Origin: RCIO01 sp040880025 | GTDB taxonomy: Bacteria; Pseudomonadota; Alphaproteobacteria; Rhizobiales; Rhizobiaceae | Length of the DNA stretch: 64,000 nucleotides | Direction of reading: 5' to 3' | NCBI GenBank assembly: GCA_040880025.1 | Contig: JBBDJD010000009.1 | Coordinates: forward strand, 1-64,000 | Part shown: positions 51,748 through 60,089 of the stretch, piece after piece | How the letters are laid out: each line of letters begins with the position of its first letter | Position numbering within the stretch: the stretch's first letter is position 1 | The notes under the pieces: model-generated | What the model was told of the DNA's origin: nothing | The model's database searches: none | The model's input: the letters and a program-made list of their open reading frames with translations, nothing else | Made by a program: the position numbers and the translations under genes

Positions 51748-52512
51748 TTGGCTGCTGATCCATCCAAAGTTGATCCGATTCACCAGTTTCAGATCAACAC
51801 GCTGATTCCGATCGAGGTCGGGGGCTACGACATTTCGTTCACGAATTCGTCGCTGCTCATGGTCATCGCAGTTGTGCTGGCCGGCGGTTTTCTTTTTGTC
51901 GCAACGTCGTCGCGCGGCATCGTGCCGGGCAGGGCGCAGTCGGTAACCGAGCTTCTCTATGAATTCATCGCCTCGATGCTGCGCGATTCCGCCGGCAGCC
52001 AGGGCATGAAGTTCTTCCCCTTCGTCTTCACCCTGTTCATGTTCATCCTGGTCGCCAACCTGCTGGGCATGTTCCCCTATTTCATCACCGTCACCAGCCA
52101 TCTCATCATCACGGTTGCGCTGGCGATGACGGTGTTCGTGATGGTGCTGATCGTGGGCCTGTTGCGCAACGGTCTGGGCTTCTTCAAGCTCTTCGTTCCG
52201 AGCGGCATTCCGGTGGTGCTGATGCCGCTGGTGGTGGCGATCGAGGTGATCTCGTTCCTTACCCGCCCGGTCAGCCACTCCGTCCGTCTTTTCGCCAACA
52301 TGCTGGCTGGGCATATCACCCTTAAGGTGTTCTCGGGCTTCGTTGTGTCGCTGACCTCGCTCGGCGCCGTCGGCATTGTCGGAGCGATCCTCCCGCTCGG
52401 CATGGCCGTCGGCCTGACCGCGCTGGAGTTCCTGATCGCGTTCCTGCAGGCCTATGTCTTCGCCATGCTGACGTGCATCTACATCAACGACGCAATTCAT
52501 CCGGGACACTGA
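51748..52512 (+). CDS. atpB: F0 ATP synthase subunit a
   Basis: Proton-channel subunit (254 residues). Segments: DPIHQFQINTLIPIEVGGYD near the start, VANLLGMFPYFITVTSHLII, and the essential-Arg helix SHSVRLFANMLAGHITLKV; the last helix ends AYVFAMLTCIYINDAIHPGH. No ATG exists before the conserved N-terminus; TTG 51748 gives MAADPSKVDPIHQF and has ACGAGG upstream, so a TTG start is deduced. Confidence 0.93.
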   Translation: MAADPSKVDPIHQFQINTLIPIEVGGYDISFTNSSLLMVIAVVLAGGFLFVATSSRGIVPGRAQSVTELLYEFIASMLRDSAGSQGMKFFPFVFTLFMFILVANLLGMFPYFITVTSHLIITVALAMTVFVMVLIVGLLRNGLGFFKLFVPSGIPVVLMPLVVAIEVISFLTRPVSHSVRLFANMLAGHITLKVFSGFVVSLTSLGAVGIVGAILPLGMAVGLTALEFLIAFLQAYVFAMLTCIYINDAIHPGH

Positions 52513-52586
52513 CCGGACGACGTTTCACCGGCGGTTCTCCGCCAATCCCAATCCGCAGATTTAGACAGATCAACAAGGAGTTCAAA

Positions 52587-52814
52587 ATGGAAGCGGAAGC
52601 AGCAAAGCTGATCGGCGCAGGCCTCGCGGCAATCGGTACCGGCGCTGCCGGCATCGGCGTGGGCAATCTCTTCGGACAGTTCCTCCAGGGCGCTCTGCGC
52701 AACCCGTCGGCAGCTGACGGCCAGTTCGGCCGCCTGATCTTCGGCTTTGCCGTGACCGAGGCGCTGGGCATCTTCGCGCTGCTCATCGCGCTTCTGCTCC
52801 TCTTCGCCGTCTGA
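52587..52814 (+). CDS. atpE: F0 ATP synthase subunit c
   Basis: Rotor-ring proteolipid of 75 residues, two helices. The first helix carries the GxGxGxGxG-like packing motif (GAGLAAIGTGAAGIGVGN), the polar loop is RNPSA, and the second helix carries the proton-binding Glu58 in FAVTEALGIF. ATG 52587 follows AAGGAG at good spacing. A stable hairpin follows 20 bases after the stop. Confidence 0.96.
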   Translation: MEAEAAKLIGAGLAAIGTGAAGIGVGNLFGQFLQGALRNPSAADGQFGRLIFGFAVTEALGIFALLIALLLLFAV

Positions 52815-52833
52815 TCAGGGCGGACGGGTTCGA

Positions 52834-52856
52834 ACCGGCCGCCAGCCGCGGCCGGT
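52834..52856 (+). other. Hairpin between atpE and atpF'
   Basis: Perfect 9-bp stem ACCGGCCGC/GCGGCCGGT with a 5-base loop, no T-run after it. Its place after atpE is where a stabilising or partially terminating stem would raise c-subunit mRNA over b subunits (the ring needs many c copies). Confidence 0.55.
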
Positions 52857-52924
52857 CAAGACCATTCGGACACGCGCCGGACCATCGCGACCGGCGCGAT
52901 CCGCGGTAGAGACAGGACGAAGAC

Positions 52925-53515
52925 ATGTTCGTGGCCAAGGCTTACGCGCAGGAATCCGGAGGCGGCACTCCGGCGGAAGGCGAGACCAATACGGGCACCG
53001 AGGTACCGCACGACGGTGACGCTCACGGTGTCTTCCCGCCTTTCGATTCCTCGACATTTCCCTCGCAACTTCTGTGGCTGGTGATCACCTTCGGGCTGTT
53101 CTACCTGTTCCTGCAGCGGGTCGTCCTGCCGCGTATCGGCGCCATTTTCGAGACCCGCAGCGATCGCATCGCGCAGGATCTCGACCAGGCGGCGCGCATG
53201 AAGGACGAGGCTGACGAGGCGATTGCCGCATACGAGCAGGAGCTTGCCGACGCCAAATCGAAGGCCAATGAGATCGGCCAGGCCGCGCGGGACAGCGCCA
53301 AGGCCGAGGCGGAGGGCGAGCGCAAGGCAGCAGAGGCCGAGCTCGATGAGAAGCTAGAAGGCTCGGCTGCCCAGATCGAGAAGATCAAGCAGTCGGCGAT
53401 GAGCGAGATCGGCTCGATTGCCGAGGATACGGCGTCCGCCATTCTGGACACGCTCACCAGCTCCAAGGCGACGAAAAGCGAAATCCAGGCCGCCGTCGCG
53501 CGGGCGCGCGGCTAA
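52925..53515 (+). CDS. atpF': F0 ATP synthase subunit b'
   Basis: Peripheral-stalk subunit of 196 residues. An unusually long polar N-terminus (about 45 residues, acidic and Gly-rich) precedes the single membrane helix (LLWLVITFGLFYLFLQRVVL) and the coiled-coil (from RIAQDLDQAARMKDEADEAI on). The paired b'/b form is typical for alphaproteobacteria and phototrophs. The b gene follows after 12 bases with GGAGAG. Confidence 0.9.
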   Translation: MFVAKAYAQESGGGTPAEGETNTGTEVPHDGDAHGVFPPFDSSTFPSQLLWLVITFGLFYLFLQRVVLPRIGAIFETRSDRIAQDLDQAARMKDEADEAIAAYEQELADAKSKANEIGQAARDSAKAEAEGERKAAEAELDEKLEGSAAQIEKIKQSAMSEIGSIAEDTASAILDTLTSSKATKSEIQAAVARARG

Positions 53516-53527
53516 GGAGAGATCGAG

Positions 53528-54019
53528 ATGGACGCCACTTCCCTCGCCACAGTCTGGACGCTCGTCGCGCTCATCATCTTCCTTGGTATCGTCGTGTACC
53601 TGAAGGTGCCCGGCATGGTGACCAAGTCGCTTGACGAGCGTGCGGACAAGATCCGCAACGAACTCGACGAGGCGCGCAAGCTGCGCGAGGAAGCGCAGCA
53701 GCTTCTGGCCGAGTACCAGCGCAAGCGCAAGGAAGCAGAGCAGGAGGCCAGCGACATCGTGGCAGCCGCCAAGCGCGACGCCGACCTGTTGCTGGAAGAA
53801 GCCAAGGAAAAGACGCAGGAATATGTCGCGCGCCGCACCACGATGGCCGAACAGAAGATTGCCCAGGCCGAACGCGACGCGGTGAACGAAGTCCGCTCGC
53901 GGGCGGTCGACGTAGCCATCGCCGCGGCGGGCGACCTGCTGGCGAGCAAAGTCGACGCCAAGGCTCGCGGCGAACTGTTCAAGTCCGCGCTTAAGGACGT
54001 CCGCACCCGCCTCAACTGA
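53528..54019 (+). CDS. atpF: F0 ATP synthase subunit b
   Basis: Peripheral-stalk subunit of 163 residues. A short N-terminus leads into the membrane helix (WTLVALIIFLGIVVYLKVPG), then a long coiled-coil (LDEARKLREEAQQLLAEYQR onward) to the F1-binding end. With b' it forms the heterodimeric stalk. Last gene of the operon, followed by a terminator. Confidence 0.93.
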   Translation: MDATSLATVWTLVALIIFLGIVVYLKVPGMVTKSLDERADKIRNELDEARKLREEAQQLLAEYQRKRKEAEQEASDIVAAAKRDADLLLEEAKEKTQEYVARRTTMAEQKIAQAERDAVNEVRSRAVDVAIAAAGDLLASKVDAKARGELFKSALKDVRTRLN

Positions 54020-54044
54020 CGAGGCGTCCACAGATCCGAATACG

Positions 54045-54076
54045 CGCCGCGCCGGCATCGCCAGTGCGGCGTTTTT
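54045..54076 (+). terminator. Terminator of the atp operon
   Basis: Stem CGCCGC (54045-54050)/GCGGCG (54066-54071), loop of 15 bases with inner pairing, followed by TTTTT. It lies 25 bases after atpF and directly before the convergent rnhB stop. Confidence 0.75.
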
Positions 54077-54079
54077 GAT

Positions 54080-54745
54080 TCAGGGGGCGGCCTCAACTGG
54101 TCTCAGTGGCGAGAATGACATCCGGTGCAGCCGGGCAACCGGACCGAAGGATGCGATCGCATCGCGGTGGGCCTCGGTGCCGTAGCCCATATGCCGCTCG
54201 AAACCGTAGCGCGGGTCGCGGCCGCCGCAGCGGCACATCATCCTGTCGCGCGTCACCTTTGCGAAAATGGATGCAGCGGCGATGGAAACTGAAATCCGGT
54301 CGCCCTTGACGACGGCGCGCCCGGCGCAGCCCAATCCCGGGGGAACGTCGCGTCCGTCAATCAGCGCCAGAACCGGCATTACGCAAAGGCCGAATGCGGC
54401 CCGCCGCATTGCTTCGAGGCTCGCCTTGCGGATATCGGTCGAATCGATTGCCGTCGAACACACCGAGGCGACAGACACCGCGATCGCAGTCTCGGAAATA
54501 ATCTCGAAAAGCCTTTCGCGCGCGGATGCCGTCAATCGCTTGGAATCGTCCAGGCCATCGGGGATGCGTTGCGGATCGAGGATGACCGCGGCCGCGACAA
54601 CGGGCCCAGCAAGCGGACCTCGCCCGGCCTCGTCCAGCCCGACGACAGGCATCTGCCCGCCCGCAATCGCCCGCATCTCGATCGAGAAATCGGGCCTGTC
54701 GGGAAGGACAAAAAGGGTTGGAGAATCGGAAGCCGGTTGAGCCAT
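54080..54745 (-). CDS. rnhB: Ribonuclease HII
   Basis: Removes ribonucleotides misinserted in DNA and RNA of RNA-DNA hybrids. The 221-residue protein has the RNase HII active-site text VVGLDEAGRGPLAGPVVAAA (D-E), LALIDGRDVPP, and SVSIAAASIFAKVTRDRMM, with the catalytic Asp in the AKVTRDR region. It ends RMSFSPLRPVE. The extra about 30 N-terminal residues before the core are not conserved. Convergent with the atp operon. Confidence 0.93.
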   Translation of the reverse strand: MAQPASDSPTLFVLPDRPDFSIEMRAIAGGQMPVVGLDEAGRGPLAGPVVAAAVILDPQRIPDGLDDSKRLTASARERLFEIISETAIAVSVASVCSTAIDSTDIRKASLEAMRRAAFGLCVMPVLALIDGRDVPPGLGCAGRAVVKGDRISVSIAAASIFAKVTRDRMMCRCGGRDPRYGFERHMGYGTEAHRDAIASFGPVARLHRMSFSPLRPVEAAP

Positions 54746-54887
54746 TGAGCGGCGATGCTCGCACCGGTTCCGATTCTCCGCAAGTCCTTCCCGGCCCTGA
54801 GGGGCGGCGGATCCGGGAAGGGTTCCGTCGGCATGGGGATTGGGGGAACGCCGAACGGATTTCGTCGCGGCCTGAAGCCGCTTTTAC

Positions 54888-56039
54888 TCAAAACAGGGCC
54901 AGCTGCTTGCCCGCCGGTTCAGGCGCCTTGAACAGGTCGGTCCTGAGCCGCAGGCGTTCCAGGTTCATCCCCAGCCGGCGCGCGGCGATCTCGAAACGCC
55001 GGCCGATCTGCCATGCATAAGGCCCGGAGCCGCGCATGCGCTTGCCCCATTCCGCATCGTAGTCCTTGCCGCCGCGCATCGAGCGGATCAGCGAGATGAC
55101 GTGTCGGTAACGGTCCGGATAGTGGCGAAGCAGCCATTCCTTGAAGACGGGGCTGACTTCCAGCGGCAGCCGCAGAATGATGTAGCCGGCCTCGCGTGCG
55201 CCCGCGGCATGCGCCGATTCCAGAATGCGCTCGATCTCTTGGTCGTTGAGGCCGGGAATGACGGGCCCGATCATCACCGACACCGGGATGCCCGCATCAC
55301 TGAGCGCGCGCAGCGCTTCCAGTCGCCGGGGCGGCGTCGCGGCTCTCGGTTCCATGGTCCGCGCCAGCCCTCGGTCGAGCGTGGTCACCGAAAGCGCGAC
55401 CTTGGCCAGACCCTTCTCCGCCATGCGCGACAGGATATCGACGTCCCGCATCACCAGCGCGGACTTGGTCACGATGCCGACCGGATGGTCGTGAGCCTCC
55501 AGCACTTCGAGGACCTCGCGCATGATGCGCCACTGCTTCTCGATCGGCTGGTAGGGGTCGGTATTGGTGCCGATCGCGATCGTCTTCGGCACATAGCCTT
55601 CCCTGGCGAGCTCGCGTTCGAGCAGTTTTGCCGCGTCCGGTTTTGCAAACAGCTTCGATTCGAAATCAAGCCCCGCCGAAAGCCCCATATAGGCATGGGT
55701 CGGCCGCGCGAAGCAGTAGACGCAGCCGTGCTCGCAGCCGCGATAAGGATTGATCGACCGGTCGAAGGAAATGTCGGGAGAATCGTTGCGCGTGATGATC
55801 GTGCGCGGCTTTTCCACCTGCACGTCCGTCTTGAACGGAGGAAGCTCTTCCAGGCTGCTCCAGCCGTCGTCAAAAACATGGCGCGACAGCGCTTCGAAGC
55901 GCCCGCTCGGATTGACGCCCGAGCCGCGCCCGCGCCGTCTTTCGCTCGGCAGGCGCAGCCCGCTCTCGTCGACAATCGCATTGGCGAATTCAGTACCGCT
56001 GCCGAAGGCCGCGGCGTCCGCCTGGACGATGGATTCCAT
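54888..56039 (-). CDS. PA0069-family radical SAM protein (SplB-like)
   Basis: Radical SAM protein of 383 residues. The cluster motif is PYRGCEHGCVYCFARPTHAY (CxxxCxxC). IAIGTNTDPYQPIEKQWRIM and RLPLEVSPVFKEWLLRHYPD are typical of the PA0069 group, related to spore photoproduct lyase. ATG 56039 (MESIVQADAAAF) follows GGAGAACGAG. An in-frame ATG at 56075 is an alternative. The real reaction is not known for the group. It lies 142 bases upstream of rnhB on the same strand. Confidence 0.87.
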   Translation of the reverse strand: MESIVQADAAAFGSGTEFANAIVDESGLRLPSERRRGRGSGVNPSGRFEALSRHVFDDGWSSLEELPPFKTDVQVEKPRTIITRNDSPDISFDRSINPYRGCEHGCVYCFARPTHAYMGLSAGLDFESKLFAKPDAAKLLERELAREGYVPKTIAIGTNTDPYQPIEKQWRIMREVLEVLEAHDHPVGIVTKSALVMRDVDILSRMAEKGLAKVALSVTTLDRGLARTMEPRAATPPRRLEALRALSDAGIPVSVMIGPVIPGLNDQEIERILESAHAAGAREAGYIILRLPLEVSPVFKEWLLRHYPDRYRHVISLIRSMRGGKDYDAEWGKRMRGSGPYAWQIGRRFEIAARRLGMNLERLRLRTDLFKAPEPAGKQLALF

Positions 56040-56182
56040 CGCTCGTTCTCCGCATTCCAGCCGGCGGGGACTCACGCGCCGGACATGAAACTATTCCTAT
56101 ATTCGGAATGAGAACAAAGCAAGAACTTTCTTTTGATTTCGCCCAACTGGCCATTCGCCCGGCTTTGCGATAAGCGAAACCC

Positions 56183-56689
56183 ATGCTGTCGGTGGTGATC
56201 GAAACGAAGAACGACGAAGACCCGCTTGCGCGCACTTTGTCGTCGCTGGTTGCGGCGGCCGTGGAGGGCGCGGTGCGCGAGGTGATCGTCTGCGACCTCG
56301 GCTCGACCGACCGGACCCATCATGTCGCCGATCATGCCGGTTGCACCTTCCTGGCCAATGGCGGGATCGCGGCCGGCATCAGGCAGGCCAAGAGCGAATG
56401 GCTGCTGGTCATCGAGCCGGGCGCGCGCCTGGTGGATGGCTGGGCGGACCACGTGGCGGACCATACCGCGCAGCACACGATGGCCGCGCGATTCTCGCGC
56501 GCCAGGACGGACCGCGCGCCTTTTCTGTCGCGTGTCTTTTCCTCGCGGCGCGCGCTGGCCGACGGGCTGGTGATAACCAGGCGGCAGGCAGCGTCGCTGT
56601 CGATGAGCGCGCACGGCGCGGAAGCTTTGGCGAATGGTCTGGCGAGGAAGCGGCTTGCCGCACAGATCACGGTCGCGCCGCCGCGTTGA
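56183..56689 (+). CDS. Small glycosyltransferase family 2-like protein
   Basis: A 168-residue protein. It begins MLSVVIETKNDEDPLARTLS, then VREVIVCDLGSTDRTHHVAD, a GT-A/GT2 nucleotide-binding start in which DGSxDxT reads DLGSTDRT. LANGGIAAGIRQAKSEWLLV resembles the N-x-G-x-x-x-G-x-x-x-A segment, followed by PGARL in place of the usual DxD. It is much shorter than full GT2 enzymes and lacks a visible DxD, so it could be inactive or a regulatory remnant. Single gene; the start has no strong ribosome site. Confidence 0.65.
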   Translation: MLSVVIETKNDEDPLARTLSSLVAAAVEGAVREVIVCDLGSTDRTHHVADHAGCTFLANGGIAAGIRQAKSEWLLVIEPGARLVDGWADHVADHTAQHTMAARFSRARTDRAPFLSRVFSSRRALADGLVITRRQAASLSMSAHGAEALANGLARKRLAAQITVAPPR

Positions 56690-56809
56690 ATTACCCTAAG
56701 CCGTGTGGACGGTTAGGCTTTGGGCGCTTCTTGCACGCAAGACATTCGCTGCCGGATCGCGGAAGCGCGGCTTTCGCCGTTTCACGGAATTTTCCGGGCA
56801 GCACACGGG

Positions 56810-57256
56810 CTATGACGTGTCGGTCGCGGGGTGCGGTATCGGCCAGGCCAACGCCGCGAGCATGGACAAGGCATTCGCGATGTCGTGCATGGCCGGCAAC
56901 CGGCCGAATGGCGGCGGTTCTATTCCGGCGCCGCCCGGGCCGCGCATGCCAGGCATCAGCCTAGCTTGACGTGTTAGCTGCCGGGCCAGCGCCCGAAGGC
57001 TGGCCGCGAGGCGCATCGCGTCCGCCGGGCGCGCGCCCACCGGTCCGACCGGCATCGATGCGACTTGCGCATGTTGGCCGCCAGCGACGAAATCCCGCGC
57101 CACGGCCTCGGCGGGGCGCAGGATCCAGAGCACGAAGCCGCGCATGGCAGGCGAACGGCTCGCCGCAATTTCGGCCAGGCCGGCCAGCGCGCCAAGCAGG
57201 GTGACGATGCGCATCAGCGCCGCCCGTTCCTCCTCGATCGCCCGATTCCAGTCCAT
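56810..57256 (-). CDS. MDWN-family protein of unknown function (intact copy)
   Basis: A 148-residue protein with helical, Ala/Arg-rich composition: MDWNRAIEEERAALMRIVTL, FVLWILRPAEAVARDFVAGG, DAMRLAASLRALARQLTRQA, ending ATDTS. It is the intact paralogue of the broken gene at 17531-18350; both start with MDWN and share N-terminal, middle and C-terminal blocks and a similar leader. ATG 57256 matches the paralogue start; ATG 57259 is directly adjacent. No membrane segment or known domain was seen. Function unknown. Confidence 0.6.
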   Translation of the reverse strand: MDWNRAIEEERAALMRIVTLLGALAGLAEIAASRSPAMRGFVLWILRPAEAVARDFVAGGQHAQVASMPVGPVGARPADAMRLAASLRALARQLTRQARLMPGMRGPGGAGIEPPPFGRLPAMHDIANALSMLAALAWPIPHPATDTS

Positions 57257-57319
57257 CATGTCGCGCCTCGTTGTTGACGCGGGCATTGTGGGGAAGGTTC
57301 GGGAGGCGTGGATGGAAAA

Positions 57320-57366
57320 GCGAGTAGGGAATAGCGAATAGCGAGTAGGGACAAAGGGTTGGCGGG
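57320..57366. repeat. Short tandem repeats and shared leader upstream of the intact MDWN gene (copy B)
   Basis: Direct repeats built from GCGAGTAGGGA and AATAGCGAATA units at 57320-57351, followed by the block AGGGACAAAGGGTTGGCG, which is the complement of the sequence at about 17416-17433. The same arrangement relative to the gene is found at copy A. GCGAATAG-type repeats are, from memory, frequent in rhizobial intergenic DNA. Confidence 0.6.
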
Positions 57367-57432
57367 GAGAAGAATTTTTCCGGCGGCGAAACTATCCACG
57401 AAATCGCGGCGGCCATGGCCTGTCCACCCGGC

Positions 57433-57987
57433 CTAGACCTTGGTCCCGCCGCGTTTCAGATGCTCGTCGAGCCGGGGCATGATTTCCACGAAATTGCACG
57501 GCATATGCCTGTAGTCGAGCTGTGCCTTGAGAATTCCGTCCCAGGCGTCGCGGCAGGCGCCGGGCGAACCGGGCAGCGCGAAAACGAAGGTTGTGCCGAT
57601 GAGCCCGGCCGTCGCGCGCGACTGGATCGTCGAGGTGCCGATCTTGTCGAACGAAATGCGGTGGAAGACTTCCGAAAAGCCGTCCATCCTTTTGTCGAAC
57701 AGTGGCTCCAACGCCTCCGGCGTGACGTCGCGGCCGGTAAAGCCGGTGCCGCCCGTGGTCATGACCACATCGATGCTGTCGTCCTTTGCCCATTTCTGGA
57801 CCACCGCGCGAATGGCCTCGATGTCGTCGGTCGCGATGTCGCGCGCAGCAAGCCGGTGTCCGCTCTCCTTGATCCTTTCAGCCAGCGTGTCGCCCGAACG
57901 GTCATCCGCAAGCGAGCGCGTGTCGGATACCGTCAGCACCGCGATGCCGACGGGGACGAATGGTCGTGTGCCGTCAATTCCGGCCAT
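57433..57987 (-). CDS. moaB: Molybdenum cofactor biosynthesis protein B
   Basis: MoaB/MogA-family protein (184 residues) that adenylylates molybdopterin in cofactor synthesis. Core text: IAVLTVSDTRSLADDRSGDT, VVMTTGGTGFTGRDVTPEAL, and FALPGSPGACRDAWDGILKA. The TGGTG and GSPGAC loops bind MPT. The start overlaps the ispE end by 14 bases, so the two are co-translated. No other mo-cofactor gene is in the window. Confidence 0.92.
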   Translation of the reverse strand: MAGIDGTRPFVPVGIAVLTVSDTRSLADDRSGDTLAERIKESGHRLAARDIATDDIEAIRAVVQKWAKDDSIDVVMTTGGTGFTGRDVTPEALEPLFDKRMDGFSEVFHRISFDKIGTSTIQSRATAGLIGTTFVFALPGSPGACRDAWDGILKAQLDYRHMPCNFVEIMPRLDEHLKRGGTKV

Positions 57988-58861
57988 TGGCTTCCGTTCC
58001 CATGATTCGGCAGGGTTCCACGAACCAGCCGGGCTTCAGCTTTCTGATCGCATCGGCAGCCGCCGCCGCCGGACCTGGATCGTCAAACAGCCCGAAACAG
58101 GTCGCCCCCGAGCCAGACATGCGCGCGAATGCGGCGCCGTTTGCATCCAGGCTTTCGATTACATCCGCGATCATCGGGCAAAGCACGATTGCCGCCGCCT
58201 GGAGGTCGTTGCGTGTTCCCGCAAGATGGCGGGCGAGGCTCGCCGTGTCCGCAATCGCCGAGGGGCACGAAAGTGGTGCATTGTCCCTCTTCTCCAGCGT
58301 TCGGAACACGTCCGGCGTCGAGACAGGCAGGCCCGGATTGACCAGTACGGCATCGACGGCGGGGAAGGAGGCGAGAGGCTTGAGCACGTCCCCGATACCG
58401 CCGGCAACGAGAGGTTGCGCGGCGATGCACATCGGAATGTCCGCTCCGAGCGGCAGCGTTTTGGCGGCAAGCGCGTCCATATCCGGGTCGACGTCCCAAA
58501 AGGCGGCCAGAGCCTTGAGCGCGGCGGATGCATCGCTCGAACCACCGCCCACGCCGGAGGCGACCGGCAGTTTCTTTTCAAGCGCGATACGTACCGGCGC
58601 CAGTTCGCGGCCGGGGAAGTGCTCGCGCAGCATGTCGCGCGCGGCGAGCACCAGGTTGCTCGCGTCGATCGGCACCATTGGCGCATAATGCCCGGTCACG
58701 ATGAACTCGTCGCTCTCGGCCGCCGAAACGGTAACAAGATCGCCGAAATCGGCGAATGCCACCAGGCTGTCGATCAGGTGATACCCGTCGTCGCGCCGGC
58801 CCGTGACATGCAAGGCTAGGTTGAGCTTGGCAGGCGCCAAGCGGGAAACGCTGTCCGCCAT
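57974..58861 (-). CDS. ispE: 4-diphosphocytidyl-2-C-methyl-D-erythritol kinase
   Basis: GHMP kinase (295 residues) of the MEP isoprenoid pathway. Motif 1 APAKLNLALHVTGRRDDGYH, motif 2 LPVASGVGGGSSDASAALKA (ATP loop), and motif 3 ARMSGSGATCFGLF. ATG 58861 was chosen because motif 1 begins at residue 9; longer in-frame sequence upstream overlaps the next gene. With the polyprenyl synthase at 61252 it is the second isoprenoid gene in the window. Confidence 0.94.
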   Translation of the reverse strand: MADSVSRLAPAKLNLALHVTGRRDDGYHLIDSLVAFADFGDLVTVSAAESDEFIVTGHYAPMVPIDASNLVLAARDMLREHFPGRELAPVRIALEKKLPVASGVGGGSSDASAALKALAAFWDVDPDMDALAAKTLPLGADIPMCIAAQPLVAGGIGDVLKPLASFPAVDAVLVNPGLPVSTPDVFRTLEKRDNAPLSCPSAIADTASLARHLAGTRNDLQAAAIVLCPMIADVIESLDANGAAFARMSGSGATCFGLFDDPGPAAAAADAIRKLKPGWFVEPCRIMGTEANGRN

Positions 58862-58877
58862 GACATCCGATGCCGCA

Positions 58878-59063
58878 TCAATCCCTGGCGAGGTAGTATT
58901 CGCCGGTTTCGGGATCCTTGACCAACGTGCCCGTTGTGCCGGTCGTGCGCTCGTGCTCGGTGCGGCGGGCCTTTGCGGTGACCCGTTTCGCCTCGCGAAT
59001 GAAAGCGCGGTACCCGACGACTGCCGCCACACCGATTGCGGCGAAGAATATGAGCTGCGGCAT
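58878..59063 (-). CDS. Small single-pass membrane protein
   Basis: A 61-residue protein: one hydrophobic helix (PQLIFFAAIGVAAVVGYRAF) and a basic, polar tail that ends LVKDPETGEYYLARD. The tail resembles short PxxGxY motifs of rhizobial hypothetical proteins, but I assign no family. ATG 59063 follows GGGAGAACAGGGAC. It lies 16 bases upstream of ispE on the same strand and 86 bases after the S49 peptidase gene. Confidence 0.65.
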   Translation of the reverse strand: MPQLIFFAAIGVAAVVGYRAFIREAKRVTAKARRTEHERTTGTTGTLVKDPETGEYYLARD

Positions 59064-59149
59064 GTCCCTGTTCTCCCGGAATTCAGCTGTTCGCCTGGAT
59101 TCCTCGCGCTTGACGCGCATCCCCTATTCTAGCGCCGTTCAGCGCCCCG

Positions 59150-60019
59150 TCAAAGGCCGTAGCGCGCCCAAAGCGCCCGATCCTCCAGTTCACCGGCCAA
59201 ACCTCCGACGATTCCCGCGACCGTTTGCGATTGAAAATCCTCGCGCGCGGTTCCGAATAGACCGAGCCTGCGGCCAAACAGGCCGCGCGGCGCGCTGATG
59301 AGCCGGAGCCTTGTTTTTTCACCGTAACGCGTCTTGAGGAACGAACGCATGTCATCGATCGCGTCGACCAGGCCTAGATCGAGCGAAGCCTTGCCGGTCC
59401 AGAACTGGCCTGTGAAAAGGTCTGGTTCGTCGGCGAGCTTGCCGTTGCGGCTTTCCTTCACGAGATCGATGAAAGTCGCATGGACGTCCAGCTGCAACGC
59501 CTTTAGCCGGTCCACATCCGCTTTTTTCTCCGGCTGGAAGGGGTCGAGTACTGATTTGTTGCGGCCCGCCGTATAGACCCGCCGCTCGACGCCGATCTTC
59601 TTTATCGCCTCGGTAAATCCGAAGCCGGCCGAGATCACCCCGATCGATCCCACGATCGAGGACGGGTCGGCGACGATCTCGTCACCCGCTGCCGCGATCA
59701 TGTACCCGCCTGATGCGGCAACATCTTCCACGAAAACGATGACGTATTTGTTCTTTTCCGCCGCCAGGTCGCGAATGCGCTTGAAGATGAGCCTGGCCTG
59801 CACCGGCGAGCCGCCCGGCGAATTGATCGAGATCGCGACGGCCGGGGCGCTTTTCATCGAGAATGCTTTTTCGAGAACCCCTGCAGTCGAGGCCAGTGAA
59901 AGCACTGGACGGAACTGTCCGCCGCTTGGCGCGATCGTACCGTGCAGGCGCACGACAGGTATGGTCACGCCTTTCGGTCGCATGGATCTGGGCAGAAGAG
60001 AGGCGAGCAATTGTATCAA
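59150..60019 (-). CDS. S49-family peptidase (SppA/SohB-like)
   Basis: Serine protease of 289 residues that degrades membrane or signal peptides. Core: VVRLHGTIAPSGGQ, ISINSPGGSPVQARLIFKRI, VEDVAASGGYMIAAAGDEIV with the catalytic Ser, and GVERRVYTAGRNKSVLDPF with the putative Lys. A short hydrophobic N-terminus (IQLLASLLP) is the only possible anchor. Start is TTG 60019, with AGGAG seven bases upstream; ATG 59983 is the alternative. It is a single-domain form, like SohB or alphaproteobacterial SppA. Confidence 0.87.
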   Translation of the reverse strand: MIQLLASLLPRSMRPKGVTIPVVRLHGTIAPSGGQFRPVLSLASTAGVLEKAFSMKSAPAVAISINSPGGSPVQARLIFKRIRDLAAEKNKYVIVFVEDVAASGGYMIAAAGDEIVADPSSIVGSIGVISAGFGFTEAIKKIGVERRVYTAGRNKSVLDPFQPEKKADVDRLKALQLDVHATFIDLVKESRNGKLADEPDLFTGQFWTGKASLDLGLVDAIDDMRSFLKTRYGEKTRLRLISAPRGLFGRRLGLFGTAREDFQSQTVAGIVGGLAGELEDRALWARYGL

Positions 60020-60089
60020 ATGCGGGCTCCTGTGAGAGGGCTTTCCTCATTTAGGAAGTCGGGGCCAAAGCGCAATGCCGGCAGCGTCC

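Noticed and set aside
57320..57351. Possible CRISPR-like repeats
   Set aside because: Units are about 11 bases, contiguous and degenerate, with no spacers and no cas genes; a minisatellite.
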